From: Beaufortia kweichowensis
Taxonomy: Eukaryota > Chordata > Actinopteri > Cypriniformes > Gastromyzontidae
Assembly (NCBI GenBank): GCA_019155185.1
Contig: CM032808.1
Coordinates: 4,000,755-4,064,754 of the forward strand
Length of the DNA: 64,000 nucleotides
Direction: 5' to 3'
Shown: positions 53,271-63,411 of the stretch, in pieces
How positions within the stretch are numbered: the first letter of the stretch is position 1
Layout of the letters: every line of letters begins with the position of its first letter
Translations under genes and position numbers: made by a program
The notes under the pieces: generated by a model
What the model was told of the DNA's origin: nothing
Databases searched by the model: none
The model's input: the letters and a program-made list of their open reading frames with translations, nothing else

Positions 53271-53402
53271 CCAAATGTTGGCGTGGAGGCGCTATGACGC
53301 TATGGGAATACCCATGCCGCGTCTGAAGCACGTTTATCAAAATTGTCGAATGACAGGCTGCGACATCATAGGCGAGATGACGTCAGGACTAGGAAGTATA
53401 AA
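53271..53402. repeat. DIRS terminal inverted repeat, left
   Basis: Pairs with about 59878-60035. The best-matched part is GCGTCTGAAGCACGTTTATC through GGAAGTATAAAGCACCCC, with a few mismatches. The outer limits are approximate. Confidence 0.75.
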
Positions 53403-53808
53403 GCACCCCAGGTCCCAAGCTGGAATCCTGGCGTGGGGTGGAGGCCTTAGCCTCAGTGTGCCACAGAGGAAGCATGTGACCAGAGGGTCTCGACCCACCG
53501 ACTGGCCATTGAGAGGGGCGTGGTAAGCAGAAATGGCTGCCACGTATACCTTTAGAGTCAAGGACATCAACTCCGAAAGAAAAGCGGTCTTGCAGGAACT
53601 CAAGTACTGTGCTAACAGGACAGTTAACCGGATCCCGCATCCAACCTCCACACCACGAAGTGAACACTTTCCACTTCAGTGCATACAGCTTCTTCGTGGT
53701 AGGAGCTCTGGAGCTAAGAATGGTCTCCACAACCTCGTTTGAGAGACCTGCCTCTATGAGTCGGGCCCCTTCAGAGGCCAGACCCACAGTTTCCACATCT
53801 CTGGGCAA
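53389..53808 (-). pseudogene. tyrosine recombinase N-terminal fragment (catalytic domain deleted)
   Basis: Frames read SNEVVETILSSRAPTTKKLY, ALKWKVFTSWCGG, DPVNCPVSTVLEFLQDRF and, after a shift, LTLKVYVAAISAYHAPLNG. This is the SAM-like core-binding domain of DIRS recombinases. At PAWDLG the sequence jumps into the left inverted repeat, so the catalytic R-HxxR-Y region is missing. The copy cannot integrate by itself. Confidence 0.85.
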
Positions 53809-53930
53809 GGGTGAAGGATCGTGCCCTGCGCCTGAGAGGGGTGCTGTCTAGGAGTGCTATCAGGTCCGAGAACCAGACTCGGGCCAGCCAATGTGGTGCT
53901 ACCAGTAAGAGGCGTACCCCGTCCTGGCGC

Positions 53931-55803
53931 ACTTTCTCCAGAACTCCCGGGAGCAGAGCGAACGGGGGAAATGCGTACAGGCGTAGCCTTGTGCACAGTT
54001 GTACGAGAGCATCCAGCCCCAATGGGGCTGGTGGTATGAGGGAGAACCATAGTGAACAGTGCGTAGTCTCTTGAGACGCAAACAGGTCCACCTCTACTGG
54101 GTAGAAAGTCTCCCAGATCAGATTCACCACCTCGGGGTGAAGTCTCCAATCCCCTGGCCTCGGCCCCTGCCTCGACAGGGCGTCCGCTCCCACATTGAGA
54201 TGCCTGGGAATATATGTAGCTCTGAGAGAGCAAAATTTCCCTTGGGCCCACAGAAGGATCTGGTGTGCCAGTTTGTATAAAGGGCACGACCGCAGACCCC
54301 CTCAATGGTTTATGCCATCGTGCGGACCAACACATGCCTGTGTTCGAGGTGTGGAAGAAACTGCCTCAGAGCCAGCCACACCACCATAAGCTCCAGACAG
54401 TTTATGTGCAACATGAGTTTCTTGGCCTTCCATACCCTTTGGGCTGAGCGGCCTCCCATAACCGCTCCCCAGCCCGTGAGGGATGCATCTGTTGTGAGCT
54501 TGACGTGACGACAAGTTGACCCCAACACTAGGCCCTGGGATAAGAACCCAGGTCGATGTCGAACTGCCAGATGTTCTGACTGGGCTTAAATAAGCCAGTC
54601 GTCCAGATAGTTGAGTATGTGGATGCCTTGGAGATGCAAAGGTGCCACAGCAGCATCCACACACTTCGTGAATGTGCAGGGTGACAGGGCCAGACCGAAG
54701 GGGAGAACCCAATACTGGTACACTACGCCCCCGAAAGCGAACCTCAGGAACAAACCAGTCCTCGAACCTGATTTGAGTCACGATCTGTCTGAGTGTAAGC
54801 ATCTTGAACTTCAGTGTCTTTACTGAGCGGTTCAGTACATGCAGATCCAAAATAGGGTGCAAGCCCCCATCCTTCTATGGAACAATGAAGTATCGGCTGT
54901 AAAAGCCTGCCTGCCTTTGTGCAGGGGAACTATTTCTGCGGCCCTTTTTGCCAAAAGTGTCTTGTATAACCCTTTTCCATAGTAGGACTCAATGAGACAC
55001 ATTCAGCAGAAATGTTCCACGCTGCCAGAAAGTCTACTAAGGGAACCAGCCACTCGAGGCTGGTGTCTGGTGTAACGTGTGAGGGTAACTCGGTGCCCTG
55101 GTTTGTGCTGGCAGGGACCAACCCGAGAGAGTAAGACGTGCTTTGGTTGCATGTTGATGTCAGCAGGAGACATCCGTTCCCCGAAGGACTGAGCGCAGGG
55201 AAAACAGAGCCTCCAATGATGGACGTCGGGGGGAGCTGGGCACCGTGTAGTGAACCCCAGCTCTCCCCGAGGGGGCTAGTGAGGAGCTGAGCCCGCGGGA
55301 GTCAGGACCTCTTTTTATCCACGGCCTTCTTGGCCTGAATGACTCAACGCGGTTGAGAGTGTCCGTTCCACCCTCGGTCCCCTTGATGTTTGAGTACTCA
55401 ACAGTACGGGGGGAGAGGACGCGAGCCGAATATGGGTGGTTCCAGGACCTCGACAGCTCGCTGTGGAGGTCCAGAACAAAGGGAAGGCCCCGTCATGGAG
55501 GTGGCTGCTTCGGTCTAAGATAGCGCTTGTCTAGCCTACTTGGCTTTGAGTCTCCGCGGGTCAGTCGAGCTTAAGCTGCGGACTGCCCGGGTCACCACCT
55601 TCACCAGCTCCTCATACATGGTTGTACGAGGAGCATGGATGTCCACGCTGAGCACGTCTACCTCCTCAGAGGAAGACGACTCGCCCAGGCGGAAGAGGAT
55701 GCATCGCGTGCTTCCTGTCCCGGAGCGAGTGAGGACGCTGCCGAAAGGGGCGGAGATAGGGCGCTGCCCGTCTCCAACCCCATGGCCAGGTCCACTTGCG
55801 ACC
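53931..55803 (-). pseudogene. DIRS tandem unit 1 (RNase H, RT, gag end), 1873 bp
   Basis: On the minus strand from the right: gag C-terminal region with a serine-rich patch and MYEELVKVVTRAVRSL; a linker with LVPLVDFLAAWNISAE; RT with HPILDLHVLNRSVKTLKFKM, then (after a gap) YQYWVLPFGLALSPCTFTK and LNYLDDWLILAQ; RNase H with TDASLTGWGAVMGG and HINCLELMVVWLAL; and NVGADALSRQGPRP, DLFASQETTHC and YAFPPFALLPGVLEKV. Unlike units 2 and 3 it continues directly into the recombinase region. It differs from them at a handful of sites, such as a 5-base deletion near 55682. Frames are broken. Confidence 0.85.
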
Positions 55804-57681
55804 ACTTTCTCCAGAACTCCCGGGAGCAGAGCGAACGGGGGAAATGCGTACAGGCGTAGCCTTGGGCACAGTTGTACGAGAGCATCCAGCCCCAATGGGG
55901 CTGGTGGTATGAGGGAGAACCATAGTGAACAGTGCGTAGTCTCTTGAGACGCAAACAGGTCCACCTCTACTGGGTAGAAAGTCTCCCAGATCAGATTCAC
56001 CACCTCGGGGTGAAGTCTCCAATCCCCTGGCCTCGGCCCCTGCCTCGACAGGGCGTCCGCTCCCACATTGAGATGCCTGGGAATATATGTAGCTCTGAGA
56101 GAGCAAAATTTCCCTTGGGCCCACAGAAGGATCTGGTGTGCCAGTTTGTATAAAGGGCACGACCGCAGACCCCCTCAATGGTTTATGCTATCGTGCGGAC
56201 CAACACATGCCTGTGTTCGAGGTGTGGAAGAAACTGCCTCAGAGCCAGCCACACCACCATAAGCTCCAGACAGTTTATGTGCAACATGAGTTTCTTGGCC
56301 TTCCATACCCTTTGGGCTGAGCGGCCTCCCATAACCGCTCCCCAGCCCGTGAGGGATGCATCTGTTGTGAGCTTGACGTGACGACAAGTTGACCCCAACA
56401 CTAGGCCCTGGGATAAGAACCCAGGTCGATGTCGAACTGCCAGATGTTCTGACTGGGCTAAAATAAGCCAGTCGTCCAGATAGTTGAGTATGTGGATGCC
56501 TTGGAGATGCAAAGGTGCCACAGCAGCATCCACACACTTCGTGAATGTGCAGGGTGACAGGGCCAGACCGAAGGGGAGAACCCAATACTGGTACACTACG
56601 CCCCCGAAAGCGAACCTCAGGAACAAACCAGTCCTCGAACCTGATTTGAGTCACGATCTGTCTGAGTGTAAGCATCTTGAACTTCAGTGTCTTTACTGAG
56701 CGGTTCAGTACATGCAGATCCAAAATAGGGTGCAAGCCCCCATCCTTCTATGGAACAATGAAGTATCGGCTGTAAAAGCCTGCCTGCCTTTGTGCAGGGG
56801 GAACTATTTCTGCGGCCCTTTTTGCCAAAAGTGTCTTGTATAACCCTTTTCCATAGTAGGACCCAATGAGACACATTCAGCAGAAATGTTCCACGCTGCC
56901 AGAAAGTCTACTAAGGGAACCAGCCACTCGAGGCTGGTGTCTGGTGTAACGTGTGAGGGTAACTCGGTGCCCTGGTTTGTGCTGGCAGGGACCAACCCGA
57001 GAGAGTAAGACGTGCTTTGGTTGCATGTTGATGTCAGCAGGAGACATCCGTTCCCCGAAGGACTGAGCGCAGGGAAAACAGAGCCTCCAATGATGGACGT
57101 CGGGGGGAGCTGGGCACCGTGTAGTGAACCCCAGCTCTCCCCGAGGGGGCTAGTGAGGAGCTGAGCCCGCGGGAGTCAGGACCTCTTTTTATCCACGGCC
57201 TTCTTGGCCTGAATGACTCAACGCGGTTGAGAGCGTCCGTTCCACCCTCGGTCCCCTTGATGTTTGAGTACTCAACAGTACGGGGGGAGAGGACGCGAGC
57301 CGAATATGGGTGGTTCCAGGACCTCGACAGCTCGCTGTGGAGGTCCAGAACAAAGGGAAGGCCCCGTCATGGAGGTGGCTGCTTCGGTCTAAGATAGCGC
57401 TTGTCTAGCCTACTTGGCTTTGAGTCTCCGCGGGTCAGTCGAGCTTAAGCTGCGGACTGCCCGGGTCACCACCTTCACCAGCTCCTCATACATGGTTGTA
57501 CGAGGAGCATGGATGTCCACGCTGAGCACGTCTACCTCCTCAGAGGAAGACGACTCTCGCCCCGGGGCGGAAGAGGATGCATCGCGTGCTTCCTGTCCCG
57601 GAGCGAGTGAGGACGCTGCCGAAAGGGGCGGAGATAGGGCGCTGCCCGTCTCCAACCCCATGGCCAGGTCCACTTGCGACC
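55804..57681 (-). pseudogene. DIRS tandem unit 2, 1878 bp
   Basis: Same gag-RT-RNase H content as unit 1. At its left border the RNase H end (LLPGVLEKV) is fused to the gag segment of unit 1 (DLAMGLETGS in a shifted frame). The junction reads ACTTGCGACC|ACTTTCTCC on the plus strand. The RT frame spanning FLRFAFGG to HRHVLVRT is open for 147 codons (56626-56183). Confidence 0.85.
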
Positions 57682-59559
57682 ACTTTCTCCAGAACTCCCG
57701 GGAGCAGAGCGAACGGGGGAAATGCGTACAGGCGTAGCCTTGGGCACAGTTGTACGAGAGCATCCAGCCCCAATGGGGCTGGTGGTATGAGGGAGAACCA
57801 TAGTGAACAGTGCGTAGTCTCTTGAGACGCAAACAGGTCCACCTCTACTGGGTAGAAAGTCTCCCAGATCAGATTCACCACCTCGGGGTGAAGTCTCCAA
57901 TCCCCTGGCCTCGGCCCCTGCCTCGACAGGGCGTCCGCTCCCACATTGAGATGCCTGGGAATATATGTAGCTCTGAGAGAGCAAAATTTCCCTTGGGCCC
58001 ACAGAAGGATCTGGTGTGCCAGTTTGTATAAAGGGCACGACCGCAGACCCCCTCAATGGTTTATGCCATCGTGCGGACCAACACATGCCTGTGTTCGAGG
58101 TGTGGAAGAAACTGCCTCAGAGCCAGCCACACCACCATAAGCTCCAGACAGTTTATGTGCAACATGAGTTTCTTGGCCTTCCATACCCTTTGGGCTGAGC
58201 GGCCTCCCATAACCGCTCCCCAGCCCGTGAGGGATGCATCTGTTGTGAGCTTGACGTGACGACAAGTTGACCCCAACACTAGGCCCTGGGATAAGAACCC
58301 AGGTCGATGTCGAACTGCCAGATGTTCTGACTGGGCTAAAATAAGCCAGTCGTCCAGATAGTTGAGTATGTGGATGCCTTGGAGATGCAAAGGTGCCACA
58401 GCAGCATCCACACACTTCGTGAATGTGCAGGGTGACAGGGCCAGACCGAAGGGGAGAACCCAATACTGGTACACTACGCCCCCGAAAGCGAACCTCAGGA
58501 ACAAACCAGTCCTCGAACCTGATTTGAGTCACGATCTGTCTGAGTGTAAGCATCTTGAACTTCAGTGTCTTTACTGAGCGGTTCAGTACATGCAGATCCA
58601 AAATAGGGCGCAAGCCCCCATCCTTCTATGGAACAATGAAGTATCGGCTGTAAAAGCCTGCCTGCCTTTGTGCAGGGAGAACTATTTCTGCGGCCCTTTT
58701 TGCCAAAAGTGTCTTGTATAACCCTTTTCCATAGTAGGACCCAATGAGACACATTCAGCAGAAATGTTCCACGCTGCCAGAAAGTCTACTAAGGGAACCA
58801 GCCACTCGAGGCTGGTGTCTGGTGTAACGTGTGAGGGTAACTCGGTGCCCTGGTTTGTGCTGGCAGGGACCAACCCGAGAGAGTAAGACGTGCTTTGGTT
58901 GCATGTTGATGTCAGCAGGAGACATCCGTTCCCCGAAGGACTGAGCGCAGGGAAAACAGAGCCTCCAATGATGGACGTCGGGGGGAGCTGGGCACCGTGT
59001 AGTGAACCCCAGCTCTCCCCGAGGGGGCTAGTGAGGAGCTGAGCCCGCGGGAGTCAGGACCTCTTTTTATCCACGGCCTTCTTGGCCTGAATGACTCAAC
59101 GCGGTTGAGAGCGTCCGTTCCACCCTCGGTCCCCTTGATGTTTGAGTACTCAACAGTACGGGGGGAGAGGACGCGAGCCGAATATGGGTGGTTCCAGGAC
59201 CTCGACAGCTCGCTGTGGAGGTCCAGAACAAAGGGAAGGCCCCGTCATGGAGGTGGCTGCTTCGGTCTAAGATAGCGCTTGTCTAGCCTACTCGGCTTTG
59301 AGTCTCCGCGGGTCAGTCGAGCTTAAGCTGCGGACTGCCCGGGTCACCACCTTCACCAGCTCCTCATACATGGTTGTACGAGGAGCATGGATGTCCACGC
59401 TGAGCACGTCTACCTCCTCAGAGGAAGACGACTCTCGCCCCGGGGCGGAAGAGGATGCATCGCGTGCTTCCTGTCCCGGAGCGAGTGAGGACGCTGCCGA
59501 AAGGGGCGGAGATAGGGCGCTGCCCGTCTCCAACCCCATGGCCAGGTCCACTTGCGACC
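57682..59559 (-). pseudogene. DIRS tandem unit 3, 1878 bp
   Basis: Nearest the gag start. Its right border continues into unique gag sequence (59560 onward), so this unit has the native gag context. Its left border repeats the same RNase H-gag junction as unit 2. The RT frame of 147 codons (58504-58061) matches that of unit 2 apart from very few residues. Confidence 0.85.
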
Positions 59560-59794
59560 CCCACGAGGGAGGCCACCGCTCTGCCTCAGCAGACACGGAG
59601 CCGTCGCCACGAGAGCCGCGTGGGTGGCCACGCTTCGCAAAGCATGCCACTCTGGAGCGGAGCGTGTGAAGTGGCAATGCCTCGCAATGCACACAGCCAG
59701 CACCCTCGAGTGGGCATGCCCTGCTCCCAAACACACAATACAAAGATTGTGTGTGTCCCTGTCCGTAATGTAGCAAGGACAGGGAGGCACACAC
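59288..59794 (-). pseudogene. DIRS gag-like protein, 5' part
   Basis: A frame of about 168 codons on the minus strand holds a Cys/His-containing stretch (YCVFGSRACPLEGAGCVHCE) typical of DIRS gag. A serine/acidic patch and the MYEELVKVVTRAVRSL segment follow. It stops at 59288, where intact relatives would go on, so it is truncated by a stop or shift. Confidence 0.65.
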
Positions 59795-59877
59795 GGCTTA
59801 AACTGTTCCATAACTTTCTCTCGACAACACACACACGTGCAGCTGAAGGCACAAAAGCTAGAAATGCGATCGTTCCA

Positions 59878-60035
59878 GGGTGCTTTATACTTCCTGGTCC
59901 TGACGTCATCCCGCCTATGACGTCGCAGCCTGTTATTCGACAATTTTGATACATGTGCTTCAGACGCGGTCACGCAAAGGCATTCCCATACCGTTGCAAC
60001 GCTTGACGCAGCGTCTCTTTCCCTTAAAAGGGAGC
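59878..60035. repeat. DIRS terminal inverted repeat, right
   Basis: GGGTGCTTTATACTTCCTGG, ATGACGTCGCAGCCTGTTAT, TCGACAATTTTGAT and GTGCTTCAGACGCGG are the inverse of the left repeat. The outer 60 bp (GCTTGACGCAGCGTCTCTTT...) match it only weakly. Confidence 0.75.
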
Positions 60036-60040
60036 AGTCC

Positions 60041-61810
60041 ATTATCACTGACTGGAAAAGCATGGTGTTAACCCAGTGTCCCCTATGTAGAATAACTTTT
60101 GCTGCTCGACAGAGCAAAATATATAGAAAAACTAAGCTGTATTGGGTTGGATTGTCTGTACAGTATCTATCTGTACAGTATCTGTGACTGGACAAACGAC
60201 CCAACGGAATAGCCACAGCTGTCGTGATTCCCGATATTTTGTGTCACTGCGCCCCAAAAGATGTCAAATATTAGGTGTGTTAACTTAATGAAGCACTGAA
60301 CAACCAACAGATTATTCAATCTGACTATAATATCCCAGGGTATTCCATTCAACAGCCTATTTTGTTATCCTATGTTCATCAAAGCTATGATATAAGATAT
60401 TAATACATCTTAGTATTTATAATTATACATGCAGAGTTTTGACTGTTGCAGCGACGTTATTCAGTGCTATTATTCGGCAATATGCTATATCACACAGGAA
60501 CTTTAGACATGATGTGACAAAACAATAGACATGACAAAGAAACTCACAAAAAGTTCAATTTTGAGCCATGGTATATTTTACTTTGCTTACAGAACCCATG
60601 TTTTCTGATACACTAAATTATTTAGTTAAACTTTTTATTATTTTGGCAAAGTTCTCTAAGTTCTGATTTTATTATCCGCATTATTCTTTCAGTCGCGTAG
60701 CTACGGATGGCCCTGCCACCTCACGTTTTAAAATATAAAATATCTGCATCTGTAAGCGCTTACTTAGATCATTAACATTACATATGGACATAACGAATGC
60801 TTAAAATATTTGTTCTATATTATTTTCTATATTAATATTTTCCATATTAGGCTATTTTAATGAAAAACACAACAACAACAATAGTATTAACAACAGTATT
60901 ATGACAAACAAGCTTATATTAGGTTTATTAACAAAACAAATTAGATCAGCATTTTCCCCTACTTCAAAACGACGTAAGAACGGTAGTGCAATGACAAACC
61001 TGTTAAATAAAGAACCTTTAGCCTATTGCCAAAACGAATAAGACGGGTACTGCCATATATTTAAAGATCTTCCGATTTTCCCCTTATACTTCAAAACAAA
61101 AGCTTAGATTTTGTTACAATGTTCTCATTTTGCCATATATTCAATGATATCAGTATTATACATTTAACAGTCTATTTTTGCGCCGGCCAGAACTGGGGGC
61201 GTGTAGTTAAAAATGTCATAAATGCTACACATTCCTGTCATGCTTTAATCTTGCATAGCTGATTTGTTTATTGACCTATCCAAAACACAAGCCACTTCGA
61301 AAAAAACAAGTTAAAATCAAAACCATATAATACAAAATTATAAATGTAAATGCACAAAATAGCGTATAAGTCTAGTTATCTATTGCAGTGAAAATTGCAA
61401 CTAAACTAAGCATTCGTTTTGAAGTAAGGGGAAAATCTGAAGATATTTAAATATATGGCAGGTACCCGTCTTATTAGTTTTGGTAATAAAAGTTCTTTAT
61501 TTTAAATAAACAGGTTTGTCATCGCACTACTGTTGTTATGTCGTTTTGAAGTAGGGGAAAATTCAGATCTTACTTGTTTTGTTAATAAACCTAATATAAG
61601 TGTGTTTATTGTGTCCTTGCCTGTGTGGAGTTCGGCACAACACTGACTCTGCCTGTTTATTAGGCCGTATAAAAAAAAGTTATTAGAGGTGCAGAACGCC
61701 ACATGGCAACTTTTCGACATTGCTCCATTTGTACAGCTCTCTAGCTGTTTGGCAAACAACCTGCCTTCTGCTACAGCCAAATATTTAAATTATGACTAAT
61801 TAATACACTG
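60041..61810. other. AT-rich stretch with a possible inverted duplication
   Basis: No exon was recognised. Sequences near 60925-61075 (ATTAGGTTTATTAACAAAAC, TTTTCCCCTACTTCAAAACG, TAAGACGGGTACTGCCATAT) recur in inverse orientation near 61400-61600 (ATATGGCAGGTACCCGTCTT, CGTTTTGAAGTAGGGGAAAA, TTTTGTTAATAAACCTAATA). This forms a diverged inverted repeat several hundred bases long, perhaps a decayed foldback element. Confidence 0.55.
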
Positions 61811-61814
61811 TGAA

Positions 61815-62090
61815 AATGAAAGTCAAGTTTATTTGTATAGCGCTTTAACAATGTAGCACTTTCAAAGCAGCTTCAAAGCAGCTTTACAGCAAAACAAAAA
61901 CAAAAGGATGCAAGCATGGAAATATAAAAGCTAATTTAATATCTAATATCAGCAGTCTCCTAGTGAGCACACTGTGATGGTGGCAAGGAACCCAAACTCC
62001 ATTGATGAATAAATATATATGGAGAAAAAACCTTGGGAGAACCCAGGCTCACTTAGAGGGTCATTTCTCCACTGACGCGTCACAGCTGCA
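61815..62090 (-). mobile_element. L2-type LINE 3' fragment (antisense)
   Basis: CAAGTTTATTTGTATAGCGC and TTTCAAAGCAGCTTTACAGC are, on the minus strand, the L2-type tail. ACCTTGGGAGAACCCAGGCT near 62029 is further 3' UTR of the same family. A 5'-truncated copy. Confidence 0.7.
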
Positions 62091-62110
62091 ATCAGTAATT
62101 ATTTGAGATG

Positions 62111-63044
62111 TGTCACGGTCGCACCAGATCCGACCGTCACCAGTGCACGTTCCCCTTCACCCGAATTCTAGGACTCCATTTCCCATCATCCCGTTCACCA
62201 CTCACCATCACCATTGATCACCGTCACCTGTTGTCAATCACCTTGGACGCTTTATATTCCGTTTGTTTTCAGTTTACCTTTGTCAGCCATTGGTTATTGC
62301 TTGTAAGCTTCCCATGTTTAATCCCTGTTCTTTGACCATAATCCCTGTTCTTGATTATTGTTCTTGTACTGTTTATCCTTGTTCTTTGTTTAATCCTGTT
62401 TTGACCTGTTTAATCCCTGTTCTTTGACCTGTTTAATCCCTGTTCTTTGACCTGTTTAATCCCTGTTCTTTGACCTGTTTAATGTTCTTTGACCTGTTTA
62501 ATCTGTTTTGACCTGTTTAATCCCTGTTCTTTGACCTGTTTAATCCCTGTTCTTTGACCTGTTTAATTGTTCTTTGACCTGTTTAATCCCTGTTCTTTGA
62601 CCTGTTTAATCCCTGTTCTTTGACCTGTTTAATCCCTGTTCTTTGACCTGTTTAATCCCTGTTCTTTGACCTGTTTAATCCCTGTTCTTTGACCTGTTTA
62701 ATCCCTGTTCTTTGACCTGTTTAATCCCTGTTCTTTGACCTGTTTAATCCCTGTTCTTTGACCTGTTTAATCCCTGTTCTTTGACCTGTTTAATCCCTGT
62801 TCTTTGACCTGTTTAATCCCTGTTCTTTGACCTGTTTAATCCCTGTTCTTTGACCTGTTTAATCCCTGTTCTTTGACCTGTTTAATGCACGTTCATGTTA
62901 CATTGTTTAACTTACCTGGTATTAGTTATCTTTGTTTCAGTTTAATCAGAGTTCTGTTTGTGTCTGTATTGTTACGTTTATTATTAAGTAAAACTTGTTT
63001 ATACTTCACCTTGGTCCATCTGTGTTCTCATCAGTCCTGTAACA
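62111..63044 (+). mobile_element. probable solo LTR (Gypsy-related) with internal minisatellite
   Basis: Starts TGTCACGGTC and ends CCTGTAACA, with TG...CA borders. The flanks AGATG and ACATG agree at four of five positions. Blocks GGACTCCATTTCCCA and CACCTGTTGTCAATCA are shared with the Gypsy LTR at 46872-47294. No internal retroelement sequence is present. The excess length comes from the tandem array inside. Confidence 0.65.
62387..62886 (+). repeat. 23-bp minisatellite, about 20 units
   Basis: The unit GTTTAATCCCTGTTCTTTGACCT (written here as GTTTAATCCCTGTTC plus TTTGACCT) is repeated head to tail with few differences. Three or four units near 62480-62575 lack CCC or CCCTG. Degenerate single units precede it from about 62315. 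The array lies inside the LTR and is nearly homogeneous at its right end. Confidence 0.9.
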
Positions 63045-63411
63045 ACATGTACTAAATTTACTGAAATTTGAAGCTGTGTAAGTCTGAATTTTGAGGGGGT
63101 CTAAATTATCAGTTGTGATATAATTTATTTATAATTGTGTTCGTGTTAAACCGGCTTACAGTTAATGTGGCCGATATCATGCCCTGAATTTAATTGGGGT
63201 TGATGATTTTGACTGAATTTCGATTGGGTCAGATTTGTGTTAGTTGTGATACAATTAATTTGTGTTAAATAGGGTGGCAGTTAGTGAGGCCAATATTATA
63301 CAGTAGAGGATTGTTTAACGGGTATGACAATAAGGCATAGTGTAACTCAGTGCAGCTATAACATCAGACTGCTGACATAGACAGAAAAGAAATAGTTATT
63401 TGCAATACTGT

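Larger units (their letters stand above)
53270..60040 (-). mobile_element. DIRS-type tyrosine-recombinase retroelement with internal tandem triplication
   Basis: Inverted repeats bound the element: about 53271-53402 and about 59878-60035 share GCGTCTGAAGCAC, ATCAAAATTGTCGAAT, AGGCTGCGAC and GGAAGTATAAAGCACCC in opposite orientation. On the minus strand it codes for gag-like protein, DIRS-type RT and RNase H, and the N-terminal part of a tyrosine recombinase. Inverted termini, a YLDD RT and a recombinase in place of integrase define DIRS elements. The segment between recombinase and gag is present three times (53931-55803, 55804-57681, 57682-59559). All copies carry the same disabling deletions. 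Confidence 0.9.

Noticed and set aside
53533..59949. Many repeated plus-strand open frames in the DIRS region
   Set aside because: They are antisense to DIRS gag, RT and recombinase frames, and recur only because the segment is triplicated.
62387..62886. CRISPR-like repeat array
   Set aside because: The 23-bp units are head to tail with no unique spacers, and the context is a vertebrate LTR. It is a minisatellite.
62111..63044. Second full Gypsy element
   Set aside because: Only LTR-like sequence is present. No gag, pol, primer-binding site or polypurine tract lies next to it.
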